A DNA stretch of 64,000 bases from Gammaproteobacteria bacterium. GTDB lineage: Bacteria; Pseudomonadota; Gammaproteobacteria; Steroidobacterales; Woeseiaceae. Below the pieces are notes generated by a model that worked only from the letters and a program-made list of their open reading frames with translations, made no database searches and was not told the DNA's origin. Both the position numbers and the translations under genes were made by a program. How positions within the stretch are numbered: position 1 is the first letter of the stretch; each line of letters starts with the position of its first letter. Below, in pieces: positions 24,405 to 34,630 of this stretch. The DNA is taken from positions 1-64,000 of the forward strand of contig JAOTUB010000003.1 in NCBI GenBank assembly GCA_029864095.1, written 5' to 3'.

Positions 24405-25802
24405 ATGGTTCGAGCATTGGATGACGGCATGACCACCGGGGGGGCGGAGCAGAGCCTTAAGGTGCCGCCGCATTCGATCGAAGCAGAGCAGTCATTGCTT
24501 GGCGGCCTCATGCTCGACCATGAATCCTGGGACAAGATCGCCGACGTCGTCACGTCGCAGGATTTCTACCGCAAAGACCATCGACTGATTTTTGCGGCGA
24601 TAGCCAGCCTTGCCGAGGAGGCGAATCCATGTGACGTAGTCACGGTATCGGAGTTCCTCGATAATCGCGGTGAGCTGGAGTCGGCCGGCGGCCTTGAATA
24701 CCTGGCCGCACTTGCGAACGAAACGCCGGGCGCCGCCAATGCGCGTTCCTATGCCAAGATACTGCGCGAGCGGTCTATGCTGCGGTCGTTGATCAGTGCA
24801 GGCAATGAAATCAGCGGCGCCGCATTTTCCACCGACGGTAGAAGCGCAGCCGAAATAGTCGACGAAGCCGAGCGTCTCGTATTCGAAATAGCGGAGTCGG
24901 GCGCACGCGGACGCGCCGGATTCAGGGCGCTGAAAAACATTCTTCCCGAGGCTGTCGATCGCATCGATGTGCTGCATCAATCGGAAGGCGACATCACAGG
25001 CATTCCGACCGGCTATAACGAATTCGACAAGTTAACCGCAGGCCTGCAACCCGGTGAGCTAATTGTTATCGCGGGCCGCCCGTCGATGGGTAAGACAACG
25101 CTGGCTCTGAACATCGCAGAGAATGCAGCAATCGGCTCAAAAGTGCCGACCGCAATATTTTCGATGGAAATGCCCGCACAACAACTTGCATTTCGCATGA
25201 TTTCCTCGCTCGGTCGCGTCGACCAGACGCATTTGCGGACCGGCCGTTTTCCTGACGAAGACTGGTCCCGGATTAACACGGCAGTGCAGTTGATGTCCGA
25301 GGCGCCGATATTTATTGACGATACTGCGGGGCTGTCGCCAACGGAGATTCGTGCGCGTGCCCGCCGCCTGCAAAGAGAAAGCGGACTGGGTCTGATAGTG
25401 ATCGACTACCTGCAGCTGATGGCGGTGCCGGGCAGCAAGGAGAACCGTGCCACCGAGATATCGGAAATTTCGCGGTCTCTCAAAGCGCTTGCCAAGGAAC
25501 TCTCGTTACCCGTTATCGCATTATCGCAGCTCAATCGAAGTGTCGAACAGCGAACCGACAAGCGACCGGTCATGTCCGACCTGCGCGAGTCCGGGGCCAT
25601 TGAGCAGGACGCCGACCTGATTCTCTTTATCTACCGGGAAGAGGTCTACAATCAGGATACGCCGCGCAAAGGAATAGCCGACGTTGCGATCGCGAAGCAA
25701 CGTAATGGCCCGATCGGTGATTTCCCATTGACGTTCGTCGGGCGCTATACGAAGTTCGAGAACTGGGTGCCTGATTCCTATGCGGATGAGGCGTATCCGT
25801 GA
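24405..25802 (+). CDS. dnaB: Replicative DNA helicase DnaB
   Basis: VPPHSIEAEQSLLGGLML, GRPSMGKTTLALNIA, VIDYLQLM. Confidence 0.98.
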   Translation: MVRALDDGMTTGGAEQSLKVPPHSIEAEQSLLGGLMLDHESWDKIADVVTSQDFYRKDHRLIFAAIASLAEEANPCDVVTVSEFLDNRGELESAGGLEYLAALANETPGAANARSYAKILRERSMLRSLISAGNEISGAAFSTDGRSAAEIVDEAERLVFEIAESGARGRAGFRALKNILPEAVDRIDVLHQSEGDITGIPTGYNEFDKLTAGLQPGELIVIAGRPSMGKTTLALNIAENAAIGSKVPTAIFSMEMPAQQLAFRMISSLGRVDQTHLRTGRFPDEDWSRINTAVQLMSEAPIFIDDTAGLSPTEIRARARRLQRESGLGLIVIDYLQLMAVPGSKENRATEISEISRSLKALAKELSLPVIALSQLNRSVEQRTDKRPVMSDLRESGAIEQDADLILFIYREEVYNQDTPRKGIADVAIAKQRNGPIGDFPLTFVGRYTKFENWVPDSYADEAYP

Positions 25803-26902
25803 CGTTCGGGGCGCGGGCGCTGATCCGGCTCGGTGCGCTCAAACAAAACCTCCAGGTAATTCGCAGCGCCGCACCAGACGCAATGGTCATGGCGGTCATC
25901 AAAGCCAATGCCTACGGGCACGGCATGGTAGAGGTGGCAAAAACTCTTGACGATGCGGACTCTTTCGCCGTCGCCCGCCTTCCCGAGGCCATACTGCTGC
26001 ACGAGTCAGGCATTGATAAGCCAATTGTTTTGCTATCAGGTGTATTGACGGCGAGCGAACTCATCGAGGCGACCTTGCGCGGCTTCGAAATCGTCGTGCA
26101 CTGTAAAGAACAGATTGAACTGCTCGAAGCCGCGAAGCCAGGCAGAAATACTGTCTGGCTGAAATTTGACACAGGCATGAACCGACTTGGATTTTCCACT
26201 GAGGGCGCAGATTCCTTGATCGAGCGGCTGCGAGTTTGCGCCGCTGTTGGTGAACTGCGTCTGATGTCGCACCTTGCGAGCGCGGACGAACTCAACAATT
26301 CGATGACCGAGGATCAGTTCGCTCGATTTCGAGACATTGCCGAAGGGTTCGAGGGCGCAGTGAGTATTGCAAATACGCCCGCCACTCTCGGCTGGCCGCA
26401 GATTGCGGATGCGGACGGACTTCTTGGCTTTGAAGGCACTCATTGGATCCGACCTGGTCTGGCGCTGTTTGGTATTTCACCATTCGCCGGACGTAACGGA
26501 GTAGATCTCGGATTGACACCGGTCATGCAGTTCGAGGCCCGACTCATATCGATCAAGCAGCTGCGCGAAGGCGCGCGCGTCGGCTACCAGGGCAAGTATC
26601 AGAGCCAGGCCGATACCATGATTGGAATCATTTCCGCCGGCTACGGTGATGGCTATACGCGGCACTTCAGGTCGGGCACGCCGGTCCTCGTCAACGGTCG
26701 ACGCGTACCGCTGATCGGCAACGTCTCAATGGATATGATCGCCGTAGATCTGGGCGACGACACGTCGGATGAGGTTGGTGATATCGCGATACTCTGGGGT
26801 GACGGGCTACCGGTCGAGGAGGTGGCGCCGTGGGCCGACGCGATTCCTTACGAACTCGTGTGCGGCGTCATGCACCGCGAAACCTCGGAGATCGTCGACT
26901 AG
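25799..26902 (+). CDS. alr: Alanine racemase
   Basis: AVIKANAYGHGMVEVAK, GNVSMDMIAVDLG; GTG start overlaps the dnaB stop. Confidence 0.97.
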   Translation: MTFGARALIRLGALKQNLQVIRSAAPDAMVMAVIKANAYGHGMVEVAKTLDDADSFAVARLPEAILLHESGIDKPIVLLSGVLTASELIEATLRGFEIVVHCKEQIELLEAAKPGRNTVWLKFDTGMNRLGFSTEGADSLIERLRVCAAVGELRLMSHLASADELNNSMTEDQFARFRDIAEGFEGAVSIANTPATLGWPQIADADGLLGFEGTHWIRPGLALFGISPFAGRNGVDLGLTPVMQFEARLISIKQLREGARVGYQGKYQSQADTMIGIISAGYGDGYTRHFRSGTPVLVNGRRVPLIGNVSMDMIAVDLGDDTSDEVGDIAILWGDGLPVEEVAPWADAIPYELVCGVMHRETSEIVD

Positions 26903-26915
26903 TTGATAGCTGGAA

Positions 26916-27764
26916 TTACGAGGCGAAGAAACCCATTTTCACGCCGGCCAGTTGCACGACGTCGTTGTCAGTGAGTTTTTTCGCCTGCGGACCTATCGGT
27001 TGGCCGTTAACCAGTGGATAGTCGCCTTCCTCGCCGGACTCCACGTGCACGATGTAATAGCCTTCCGCCCGACGCGTAATGGCCGCGACCTGCACGCCGG
27101 GCCGACCGAGGGTTGTTAGCGCCTTGGTGAGTTCGAGTTCGCGGCCAGCGAAAGCACCACTCAGAACCTGCAGCTTGGCCAGCGGCAAAGCGTTGGGCGC
27201 AGACGCCGGGTCGATGCCGGCTTGGGTCTCGGAGTGCGCACGGGGTTCAGCAGCGACCGTTGCGGCAACAGGTGCCGGTTTCGGCTTATTCGAAAGAGGC
27301 CCGGCTTCCTCCGGGTCCAGTTTGACAGAAGCCGCAGCCTCGTCCGGGTCTAGTCTGACCGCGGCGGCAGCAGCTGCATCCGCAGCTTGTTCGGCCGCGG
27401 CAAGCTGCTCGGCGTTTTGCTGGCCGGCAGGAATGACCATCGTCTTCTCGAATTCGTCCTGCTCGGTTTCCGGCGCCTGCTGATCGGAGAATCGCAGCTG
27501 ATGATGGCCGATCGTGATGACATCGCCATGCTGCAATGCGTGTTTCTTGATCAACTTACCGTTGACATAGGTGCCATTGGTACTGTTTAAGTCCTCAAGA
27601 AACGAGTCGTTGAGAATATTGATGATCAGGGAGTGGTGACCACTGACAGCCGGATTGTCGATGCGAACGTCATTATCGGGGAGACGTCCGACCGTGTAAC
27701 GCTCTTTCGTCATGTTGTATTCAGCCAGAACCTGGTTGTCCAGACTAAGTATTAACCGTGCCAT
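26916..27764 (-). CDS. FHA domain protein (canonical N-terminal plus divergent C-terminal FHA-like domain)
   Basis: VGRLPDNDVRIDNPAVSGHHSLI...DLNSTNGTYVNGKLI; second FHA-like block near the C-terminus; Ala/Asp-rich linker. Confidence 0.9.
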   Translation of the reverse strand: MARLILSLDNQVLAEYNMTKERYTVGRLPDNDVRIDNPAVSGHHSLIINILNDSFLEDLNSTNGTYVNGKLIKKHALQHGDVITIGHHQLRFSDQQAPETEQDEFEKTMVIPAGQQNAEQLAAAEQAADAAAAAAVRLDPDEAAASVKLDPEEAGPLSNKPKPAPVAATVAAEPRAHSETQAGIDPASAPNALPLAKLQVLSGAFAGRELELTKALTTLGRPGVQVAAITRRAEGYYIVHVESGEEGDYPLVNGQPIGPQAKKLTDNDVVQLAGVKMGFFAS

Positions 27765-27881
27765 GTCACCGTTCCCAGTGAGACCAAATTAAAAACAGGG
27801 GGCCGAAAGACATAAGGAAGGGTTGACTGCATGGCAGCCATATCGCCCTGTTATCCAACAATCTCCTAACCCCTGCACCCT

Positions 27882-28712
27882 TTATGAGCGGAACAACTTG
27901 GCAAGCTTGACCAACAGGCCTTTCCTGGCCGCAAATGGCGCAATGACGTGCGCCAGCTGGACCGACACATTGTCGCGTCCGCCATGGTCATTTGCCAATT
28001 CAATCAATTGCTTACCAACGACATCAAGACTAGCATTAAAAGTGCTTATAGTTAAGTGAATATCTTCATCTTCAACCATATCCGGCAGGCCGTCGGAGCA
28101 GAGCAGGTAGATGTCGTCCTGCAGCACCTCGTACTCGTGCACTTCGACCTCGACAGTGGGCTCGACACCGAGTGCCCGCGTCACGTAATTGCGATTGGTC
28201 GAGCGCTGTGCTTCCTCGGCCGAATAGAAGCCACGGTCGACCAGTTCCTGTAGCAGCGAGTGGTCCAGGGTCAGCTGTTCGAATGCGCCGCCACGGAGCC
28301 GGTAGGCCCGGGAATCACCGACGTGGGCAATCGATACTTTGTTGTCGTAGAACATGCAAGCAACGATGGTCGTGCCCATGCCTTCGCAGTGTGTCTGGCT
28401 CTGCGCGGTCTGAAAGATAATCTTGTTGGCGCGATATACCGCGTCTCGTAACACAATGGACTGGCGCATCAGGCCGCTGTGCGGGTCAATTTCGTCGCGA
28501 TTTTCACGACTTGCGCCCTCGGTCGCCAGTTCCGACACGATCTGCACGGCGATACCGCTTGCGACTTCACCGGCGTTGTAGCCACCCATGCCATCGGCGA
28601 GCACCATCAGGCCGATGTCGGGATCAGAGCCGATAGCATCCTCGTTGTGGTCACGGACACGCCCTGTATCAGTGAGTTCAGCGAGGTCTATTTTTCCGCG
28701 AAGACTTTTCAA
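27882..28712 (-). CDS. PP2C-family Ser/Thr protein phosphatase
   Basis: VRDHNEDAIG, VLADGMGGYNAGEVAS, VSIAHVGDSRAYRLR, LLCSDGLPDMV, GGRDNVSVQL. Confidence 0.95.
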   Translation of the reverse strand: MKSLRGKIDLAELTDTGRVRDHNEDAIGSDPDIGLMVLADGMGGYNAGEVASGIAVQIVSELATEGASRENRDEIDPHSGLMRQSIVLRDAVYRANKIIFQTAQSQTHCEGMGTTIVACMFYDNKVSIAHVGDSRAYRLRGGAFEQLTLDHSLLQELVDRGFYSAEEAQRSTNRNYVTRALGVEPTVEVEVHEYEVLQDDIYLLCSDGLPDMVEDEDIHLTISTFNASLDVVGKQLIELANDHGGRDNVSVQLAHVIAPFAARKGLLVKLAKLFRS

Positions 28713-28738
28713 TGTAATTTCAACCCGATTATCCCGAT

Positions 28739-30829
28739 CTACGAGTATCTGGCACAGTTACGCAACGCGATCGCCATCTCAGCGCCACAAGAAAAGCGGT
28801 CCTCTGGGCGTTTGGCGAGTGCCTTGGCCAAAACGGCGTCGACGCTGGGCGGTATGCCAGCTCTTCGCTGAGAAATCGGTGCAGGGTCTTCCGAGGTGAT
28901 CTTTGTCATCAATATCGCGATGTTAGTCGCCTTGAATGGCACTTCTCCAGCCAATAATTCGTATAGAGTAACACCAAGCGAAAACAAGTCCGAGAGGCCC
29001 GTAAGGTCTTCTGCCGCGAGTTGTTCGGGCGACATATACATTGGCGTGCCCAGTACGATCCCGGTCTTCGTACTGTTGTTGTCGGTCATTCGCGCGACTC
29101 CGAAGTCCGTGATCTTCAATGAACCTTCTTTTGGGTTATACATGAGATTCGCAGGCTTGATGTCGCGGTGGATGACGCCCTGATTATGCGCGTAGTCGAG
29201 TGCGTCGGCAGTGGATGCGCAGAGTTCGAGGGCGCGTTTGGGCGCAAGCAACTTGGTCGGATCCGTGAATGCTTTCAACGGAGTTCCCGGCACGTATTCC
29301 ATTGCGATGTAGGCAAGCCCTTTGTCCTCGCCAGCATCGAACACGGTAATGATATTGGGATGCGCCAGGCGTCCAGCCGATTCCGCCTCGCGATAGAAGC
29401 GCAGTCTGGCTTCCTTGAGTTCCTCATCCTCAAATTCTTTTTCGATCGGAATGGCCTTCAGTGCGACAGGCCGGTTGATTCGCGGGTCTTTGGCGAGGTA
29501 GACGGCACCCATGGCACCGCGCCCGATGCGGCGTTCGATGACGTAACGGCCAAGGCGCTGGGGACCTTTGCTAGGGTCGAGACTGCCGGTCATCGTGGCA
29601 ACAGGCGTACCTTGCGTTCGCTTCATCCATTCGAGCACAGCCTCGGCTCGTTCCGGCTTCGCCTGTTCCTCGAAGGCGAGCGACAGTTTGTACATTACTG
29701 TCGCAACCGTTTCCGACGGCGGGCAACGGCGGAATTCGGCGAATGCCGGCTCGAGGCGACCAGCGGCCAGATAGTCGTTGCCTTTCTTGAACGCGTCTTT
29801 GAGTTCCTGCTTCGCGTCGCCAGTCAGCCAGATACTCAGGATGGCGACACCGGCGAATATGACGATTGGTCGGCCGAGGTCAATGCGAACATGCAGCACA
29901 TACAATAGCAGCGTTTCGAGCAGCAGCAGCATGACGACGGCGACGCCGGCAAGCACCGCAATATCCTTGCGCGAGCGGTCCGGCATAAACAGCACTGCGA
30001 CGATTGCGAGGAGTATCGGTGCAAGCCATTCCATGGCGCCGACCCATGACGGTGCGATGATAGTTCGATCCTTTTCCACATCGGCCAGTAAGGCTGCCGT
30101 GATTTCGGACACCGTGACGAACTGTCCTGAAGGCAGTATCGCGGCCGCACCGACTAGCGCCGGCGCAGAGTCAAGGAACACTGTCGCGCCGGCAAGTGAT
30201 GACTTGTTCTTGTACTCGTCCAGCAAGTCGTCGACCTTGACACGATCCAGTTCTTCGTAATTGGACAAGTAGATTGCGTCTTCCTCGCTGGATACGCGGT
30301 GACTCGTGGTCGCATCATGGTTGTCGAATGCGATCGCGAGTGGCAGTGACGGCGACATCACGCCATCATTGAGTTGCCACAATTCTGATCGGCGCAATAC
30401 GCCATCGCTGTCGGAGCGTACTTCGACAAAACCGTTGCGCGTAGCAAGGTCCGCGAAGCGATGACGAGTCGGTGCATAAACTGGCACGTTGGCGTTCACC
30501 GCCACGGCCCAGCCTGGCAGGTTTTCGTTATCAGCCATTTCGGGTGGCTGCGCCATGATAATGCGTTTCACGCGCGCTTGATTGAGCGCTGCAATTACTC
30601 GACCGTAGGTGTCGACAAGGCTGCCCTGGCTGATCCTCGACGGGTCGATGCTGACGATCACGGCATTGTCCAGTGGTTTGTTTGGCAGGTGAGTTGCCAG
30701 CCGGTCGTAAAGCATGCGATCGGCCGCGACGAACCACTGCGCCAGCGGGCCGTAAACGAGGATCAGCAGTACGCTGACAAAGCTCAACGCGATTAGGCGG
30801 TTACGCTTTTGTTTTTGTTGCGGTTTCAA
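28739..30829 (-). CDS. CHASE2 sensor-domain Ser/Thr protein kinase
   Basis: N-terminal TM + CHASE2-like domain + TM cluster; kinase IGRGAMGAVYLAKD, VIHRDIKPANLMYN, ITDFGVARM, GTPMYMSPEQ. Confidence 0.93.
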   Translation of the reverse strand: MKPQQKQKRNRLIALSFVSVLLILVYGPLAQWFVAADRMLYDRLATHLPNKPLDNAVIVSIDPSRISQGSLVDTYGRVIAALNQARVKRIIMAQPPEMADNENLPGWAVAVNANVPVYAPTRHRFADLATRNGFVEVRSDSDGVLRRSELWQLNDGVMSPSLPLAIAFDNHDATTSHRVSSEEDAIYLSNYEELDRVKVDDLLDEYKNKSSLAGATVFLDSAPALVGAAAILPSGQFVTVSEITAALLADVEKDRTIIAPSWVGAMEWLAPILLAIVAVLFMPDRSRKDIAVLAGVAVVMLLLLETLLLYVLHVRIDLGRPIVIFAGVAILSIWLTGDAKQELKDAFKKGNDYLAAGRLEPAFAEFRRCPPSETVATVMYKLSLAFEEQAKPERAEAVLEWMKRTQGTPVATMTGSLDPSKGPQRLGRYVIERRIGRGAMGAVYLAKDPRINRPVALKAIPIEKEFEDEELKEARLRFYREAESAGRLAHPNIITVFDAGEDKGLAYIAMEYVPGTPLKAFTDPTKLLAPKRALELCASTADALDYAHNQGVIHRDIKPANLMYNPKEGSLKITDFGVARMTDNNSTKTGIVLGTPMYMSPEQLAAEDLTGLSDLFSLGVTLYELLAGEVPFKATNIAILMTKITSEDPAPISQRRAGIPPSVDAVLAKALAKRPEDRFSCGAEMAIALRNCARYS

Positions 30830-31036
30830 CGCGAATAAATCCCTTTTCCAAGCCCGAAAGTATAGGAAAAGGCGAACCGTCTTAATGAGATAGGGTTGGC
30901 ATTTTTATGTAATAAGCACGCCCGAATCCGGTGCTATCATTGCGTTTCAAGCCGCCCGCAATGTGACACAGGTCCGAAATTCCCCGAACTGTGGCAAGTA
31001 AGCAACTAGAAAATCATATAAAACAACTACTTAAAT

Positions 31037-32377
31037 ATGGCTAAAGCAAAAACGGCGTACGTTTGCACGGAGTGCGGTGCTCACAGCGTGAAGTGGGCGG
31101 GGCAGTGCCCGGATTGCTCGGCCTGGAATACGCTAGCGCAGACGCGCATCGCCGCCACGCGACCGGCACGGCAGTCGACGAATGTCCCGGCAAGCCTTGA
31201 TTCGCTTCCCGAAGATCTTGCCCGCCGGCACGCATCCGGTTTTGGGGAGTTCGACCGGGTGCTGGGCGGCGGCCTGGTTCCGGGGGCTGTCGTATTGCTC
31301 GGCGGTGATCCGGGCGTGGGTAAGTCCACATTGTTACAGCAGGTTTCCGCCGGCCTGTCGAGCGAACTGCCGGTCTTCTATGCAACCGGGGAGGAGTCCC
31401 TGCGGCAGATAGGCCAGAGATCACAAAGGCTTGGGCTCTCCTCTTCTGAGTTGAAGTTGCTCGCGGAGACTTCACTCGAGCACGTGCTCGCTCAGGTCAT
31501 CGACAGCGGTGCGAAAGTTCTGGTGATTGATTCTATTCAGACGATGGCCAGCGCAGACCTGCCCTCGGCACCCGGCTCGATAGCGCAGCTGCGTGAGTGT
31601 GTTGCCCGAGTCGTGCAATTTGCGAAACTGCACGAGGTATCAGTCTTCATCATCGGCCACGTCACAAAGGAAGGTGCAATCGCCGGCCCGCGCGCCGTCG
31701 AACATATGGTCGATACCGTGCTGTATTTCGAAAGTGATCCGGCGAGTCGCTATACGCTGATTCGTTCCGTTAAGAACCGCTTTGGTGCGAGCGGCGAGAT
31801 GGGTGTTTTCGCGATGACCGAAGCTGGCTTTAGGCAAGTCAGCAATCCTTCCGCGATATTCCTGTCACGCGATTCTGTCGTGGAACCCGGCAGCGTCGTC
31901 TCAGTTGCCTGGGAAGGTAGCCGACCGCTGCTCGTCGAAATTCAGGCGCTCGTTGCCGACGGCAATGCGAGCTATCCAAAACGCTTTGCTACGGGCGTCG
32001 ATCAGAATCGCCTGGCACTGTGGCTCGCAGTTCTGCAACGCCACGGTGGTGTGGCGCTCAGTCATGAAGACGTGTTTGTCAATGTGGTGGGCGGCCTTCG
32101 CATTACTGAAACAGCGGTCGACCTTCCTGCTTTGCTCGCGATCGTCTCGAGCTTTCGTGATCGCCCTTGCACTGAACGCCTTGTCAGTTTTGGAGAGATC
32201 GGCCTCGCCGGAGAGATACGTCCGGTCCGTTTTGGTGAGGAGCGGTTGGCAGCAGCTGCGAAGCAGGGGTTTACGCATGCGCTGATACCGTTTGCCAACG
32301 TGCCGAAGAGGCTGCCGAAAGGAATAAAGGTAAAGGGCGTCAGGCGCGTCAGCGAAGCGCTCGACGAAATTTTCTAG
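31037..32377 (+). CDS. radA: DNA repair protein RadA
   Basis: Zn finger CTECGAHSVKWAGQCPDCSAWNT, GGDPGVGKSTLLQQ, KNRFG motif. Confidence 0.97.
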   Translation: MAKAKTAYVCTECGAHSVKWAGQCPDCSAWNTLAQTRIAATRPARQSTNVPASLDSLPEDLARRHASGFGEFDRVLGGGLVPGAVVLLGGDPGVGKSTLLQQVSAGLSSELPVFYATGEESLRQIGQRSQRLGLSSSELKLLAETSLEHVLAQVIDSGAKVLVIDSIQTMASADLPSAPGSIAQLRECVARVVQFAKLHEVSVFIIGHVTKEGAIAGPRAVEHMVDTVLYFESDPASRYTLIRSVKNRFGASGEMGVFAMTEAGFRQVSNPSAIFLSRDSVVEPGSVVSVAWEGSRPLLVEIQALVADGNASYPKRFATGVDQNRLALWLAVLQRHGGVALSHEDVFVNVVGGLRITETAVDLPALLAIVSSFRDRPCTERLVSFGEIGLAGEIRPVRFGEERLAAAAKQGFTHALIPFANVPKRLPKGIKVKGVRRVSEALDEIF

Positions 32378-33651
32378 GCAGCGTTTTCAGTTTCTTCGAT
32401 TCGCGGTCCAACACGAACCGTGCGGATACGATTGTCGTCTGTTTCGACGATTTCGATTGGGTAGCCGCTGATCTTCAGACAGGTTGTCGGCGCAGGAATT
32501 GTTTCCAGCAGCTCGAGGATAAGGCCATTCAGCGTTTTCGGCCCGTCGGTAGGCAGCTGCCAGTTCTGCGACCGATTAAGCTCGCGAATATTTGCGGTGC
32601 CGTCTACGAGCCAGGAATCAGCCCGTTCCTGCACGACGTCATCAGCCTCGTCCGCCGAGTCAGTCGTAAATTCGCCGACGATTTCTTCGAGTATGTCTTC
32701 GAGCGTCACCGCGCCCTGAATGTCGCCATACTCGTCAACGACAAGGGCTAGACGTTTATTTCTACGCTGAAACTGAACAAGCTGTGTACTCAGAGGCGTA
32801 CCCTCGGGAACGAAATAGGGTTCGTCGAGCAGCGGAATCAGTTCTTCGGGATCGAATGAACGTGGTGCGAGATTGGCGAGTCGCCGCATATGCAGCACAC
32901 CGATGACATTGTCAATGTTATCGCGATACACAGGCAAACGTGTGTGCGTCGTTTCGCTGATCAAACTCTCGATTTTCTCCGTATCGTCGTCAAGGTCGAT
33001 GCCGACTATTTCGTTGTGTGGCACCATGACGTCGTCGACTGTAACTTTGCCGAGATCGAGAATACTGAGCAGCATCTTCTGGTAGCGGCCCGAAATCCGG
33101 CTGCCCGCTTCATGCACGACGGTACGCAACTCTTCCCGCGTCAAAGCCTGTAGCTGCGTCTCGCCTGGGCGTACACCAAACAAGAACAACACGCCGTTTG
33201 CAGCCATGTTCGTGAGCCAGACGAGCGGATAGACGATCTTTAGCAGCGGGTAGTAGATCATTGCTGCTGGAAAACCAACGCGCTCCGGATGCAATGCCGC
33301 GAGAGTCTTTGGCGCGGCTTCGGCGAAGACCAGTATGACCAGCGTCATCAGCAATGATGCGAGCGCGACAGCAGGTTGGCCGCCGAAATCCATCGCGACG
33401 ACAGCAACGAGCGAGGCTGCAAGGATATTGACAAGATTATTGCCGAGCAGGATCAGCCCGATCACACGATCCGGGCGCCGCAGGAGTTTCTCGGCCAGCC
33501 TCGCGCCGCGATGACCTTCGCGGGCTTTGTGACGAAGCTGGTAGCGGTTCAGGCTCATGAGCGCCGTTTCCGATCCCGAAAAGAATGCGGAAAGCATCAA
33601 TAGAACAACAAGCAGACTAATCAGCCCTGCCAGTGAATTGTCATCGCCCAA
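32374..33651 (-). CDS. HlyC/CorC family transporter (CNNM + CBS + CorC_HlyC)
   Basis: N-terminal DUF21 TM region, CBS pair, RNKRLALVVDEYGDIQGAVTLEDILEEIVGEF. Confidence 0.93.
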   Translation of the reverse strand: MGDDNSLAGLISLLVVLLMLSAFFSGSETALMSLNRYQLRHKAREGHRGARLAEKLLRRPDRVIGLILLGNNLVNILAASLVAVVAMDFGGQPAVALASLLMTLVILVFAEAAPKTLAALHPERVGFPAAMIYYPLLKIVYPLVWLTNMAANGVLFLFGVRPGETQLQALTREELRTVVHEAGSRISGRYQKMLLSILDLGKVTVDDVMVPHNEIVGIDLDDDTEKIESLISETTHTRLPVYRDNIDNVIGVLHMRRLANLAPRSFDPEELIPLLDEPYFVPEGTPLSTQLVQFQRRNKRLALVVDEYGDIQGAVTLEDILEEIVGEFTTDSADEADDVVQERADSWLVDGTANIRELNRSQNWQLPTDGPKTLNGLILELLETIPAPTTCLKISGYPIEIVETDDNRIRTVRVGPRIEETENAA

Positions 33652-33744
33652 AAGCTGGGCACCTCCTTAAAAAATTGAACGTACTCAGTTCATCAGTACG
33701 CATACCGGCTGTCAAGAAAACACGTCTCAGATGCGGTATGCGCT

Positions 33745-34572
33745 TCAGCCCCAAGAGCGGTTGAGAACTTCCTCGAGAACATAGCGGCTGCCGAAATACG
33801 CGAGGCAAAGAAACGCGAAGCCCGACAAATAAAGATAGACGGCGCGCTTGCCGCGCCATCCGGCGAACAGCCGCCCCGCAACCAGCACGCCGAACAACGC
33901 CAGCGCCAGTATGGAAAACGTCGTTTTGTGCACGAGGTGCTGGGCGAACAGATCCTCGACAAACGCGAAGCCCGATAGAACGGCCAGCAGCAGGCCAGCA
34001 AATCCTGTCGCCGCAACGCCGAAAAGCATTTTTTCGGTTGTCTCAAGCGGAGCGAACAAATGATTCGCAGCAGATATTTTTCCGGCGCGTAGCCGTTGAT
34101 TTTGGATCAATGCGAAAATGGCGACAATCGCGCCGGCAGTCAGCAATCCGTATGCGAACATCGCGATCAGGATATGCGCCTGCATTTGCCACGAAAGGTC
34201 CAGAACCGCCTCGATACTTGGCCGCATGTCGATCGGAATAGAGGCGACCGCCGCGAGTAGCAGCAGACCGGCCGTCATACCGCGTAATGTCGGCTCCAGC
34301 GCCCCAAGAAGCCCAATCACTGCCAGCTGCAGGCCGATGAGGGATACTGCCCCGGCCAGCGACACAGTCAAGCCGCTTGCCTGATTGACTTCCACATACA
34401 GACCCTGACCGTGCAGCATCACTCCCGCGGCCGCAAATCCAACTGCGGCAACGAGCAGGGGCTGCGTCCAGGCACTAAAGCGCGGCAAGCGAGACATCGC
34501 GAAAGCGACGGCTCCCAACAGATACAGCAAAAGAATTGTGATTTGAGACACAGAAACCGGCCGGTGCATCAC
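33745..34572 (-). CDS. Cytochrome c assembly (CcsA/HemX/YpjD-like) inner membrane protein
   Basis: 8 TM segments; typical position between CorC-family gene and ffh. Confidence 0.8.
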   Translation of the reverse strand: MMHRPVSVSQITILLLYLLGAVAFAMSRLPRFSAWTQPLLVAAVGFAAAGVMLHGQGLYVEVNQASGLTVSLAGAVSLIGLQLAVIGLLGALEPTLRGMTAGLLLLAAVASIPIDMRPSIEAVLDLSWQMQAHILIAMFAYGLLTAGAIVAIFALIQNQRLRAGKISAANHLFAPLETTEKMLFGVAATGFAGLLLAVLSGFAFVEDLFAQHLVHKTTFSILALALFGVLVAGRLFAGWRGKRAVYLYLSGFAFLCLAYFGSRYVLEEVLNRSWG

Positions 34573-34630
34573 CTAACGTTCCGCTGAATGAATCATCCCA
34601 CAGGGTGAAGTTCAATAGAACCCCAACGTC

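Noticed and set aside
26916-30829. Type VI secretion regulatory locus
   Set aside because: Kinase/phosphatase/FHA genes are present but no T6SS structural gene (tss/hcp/vgrG) occurs anywhere in the window.
30830-31036. Sigma54 promoter upstream of radA (TTGGCATTTTTATG)
   Set aside because: Does not fit the TGGCAC-N5-TTGCA spacing/sequence; likely chance.
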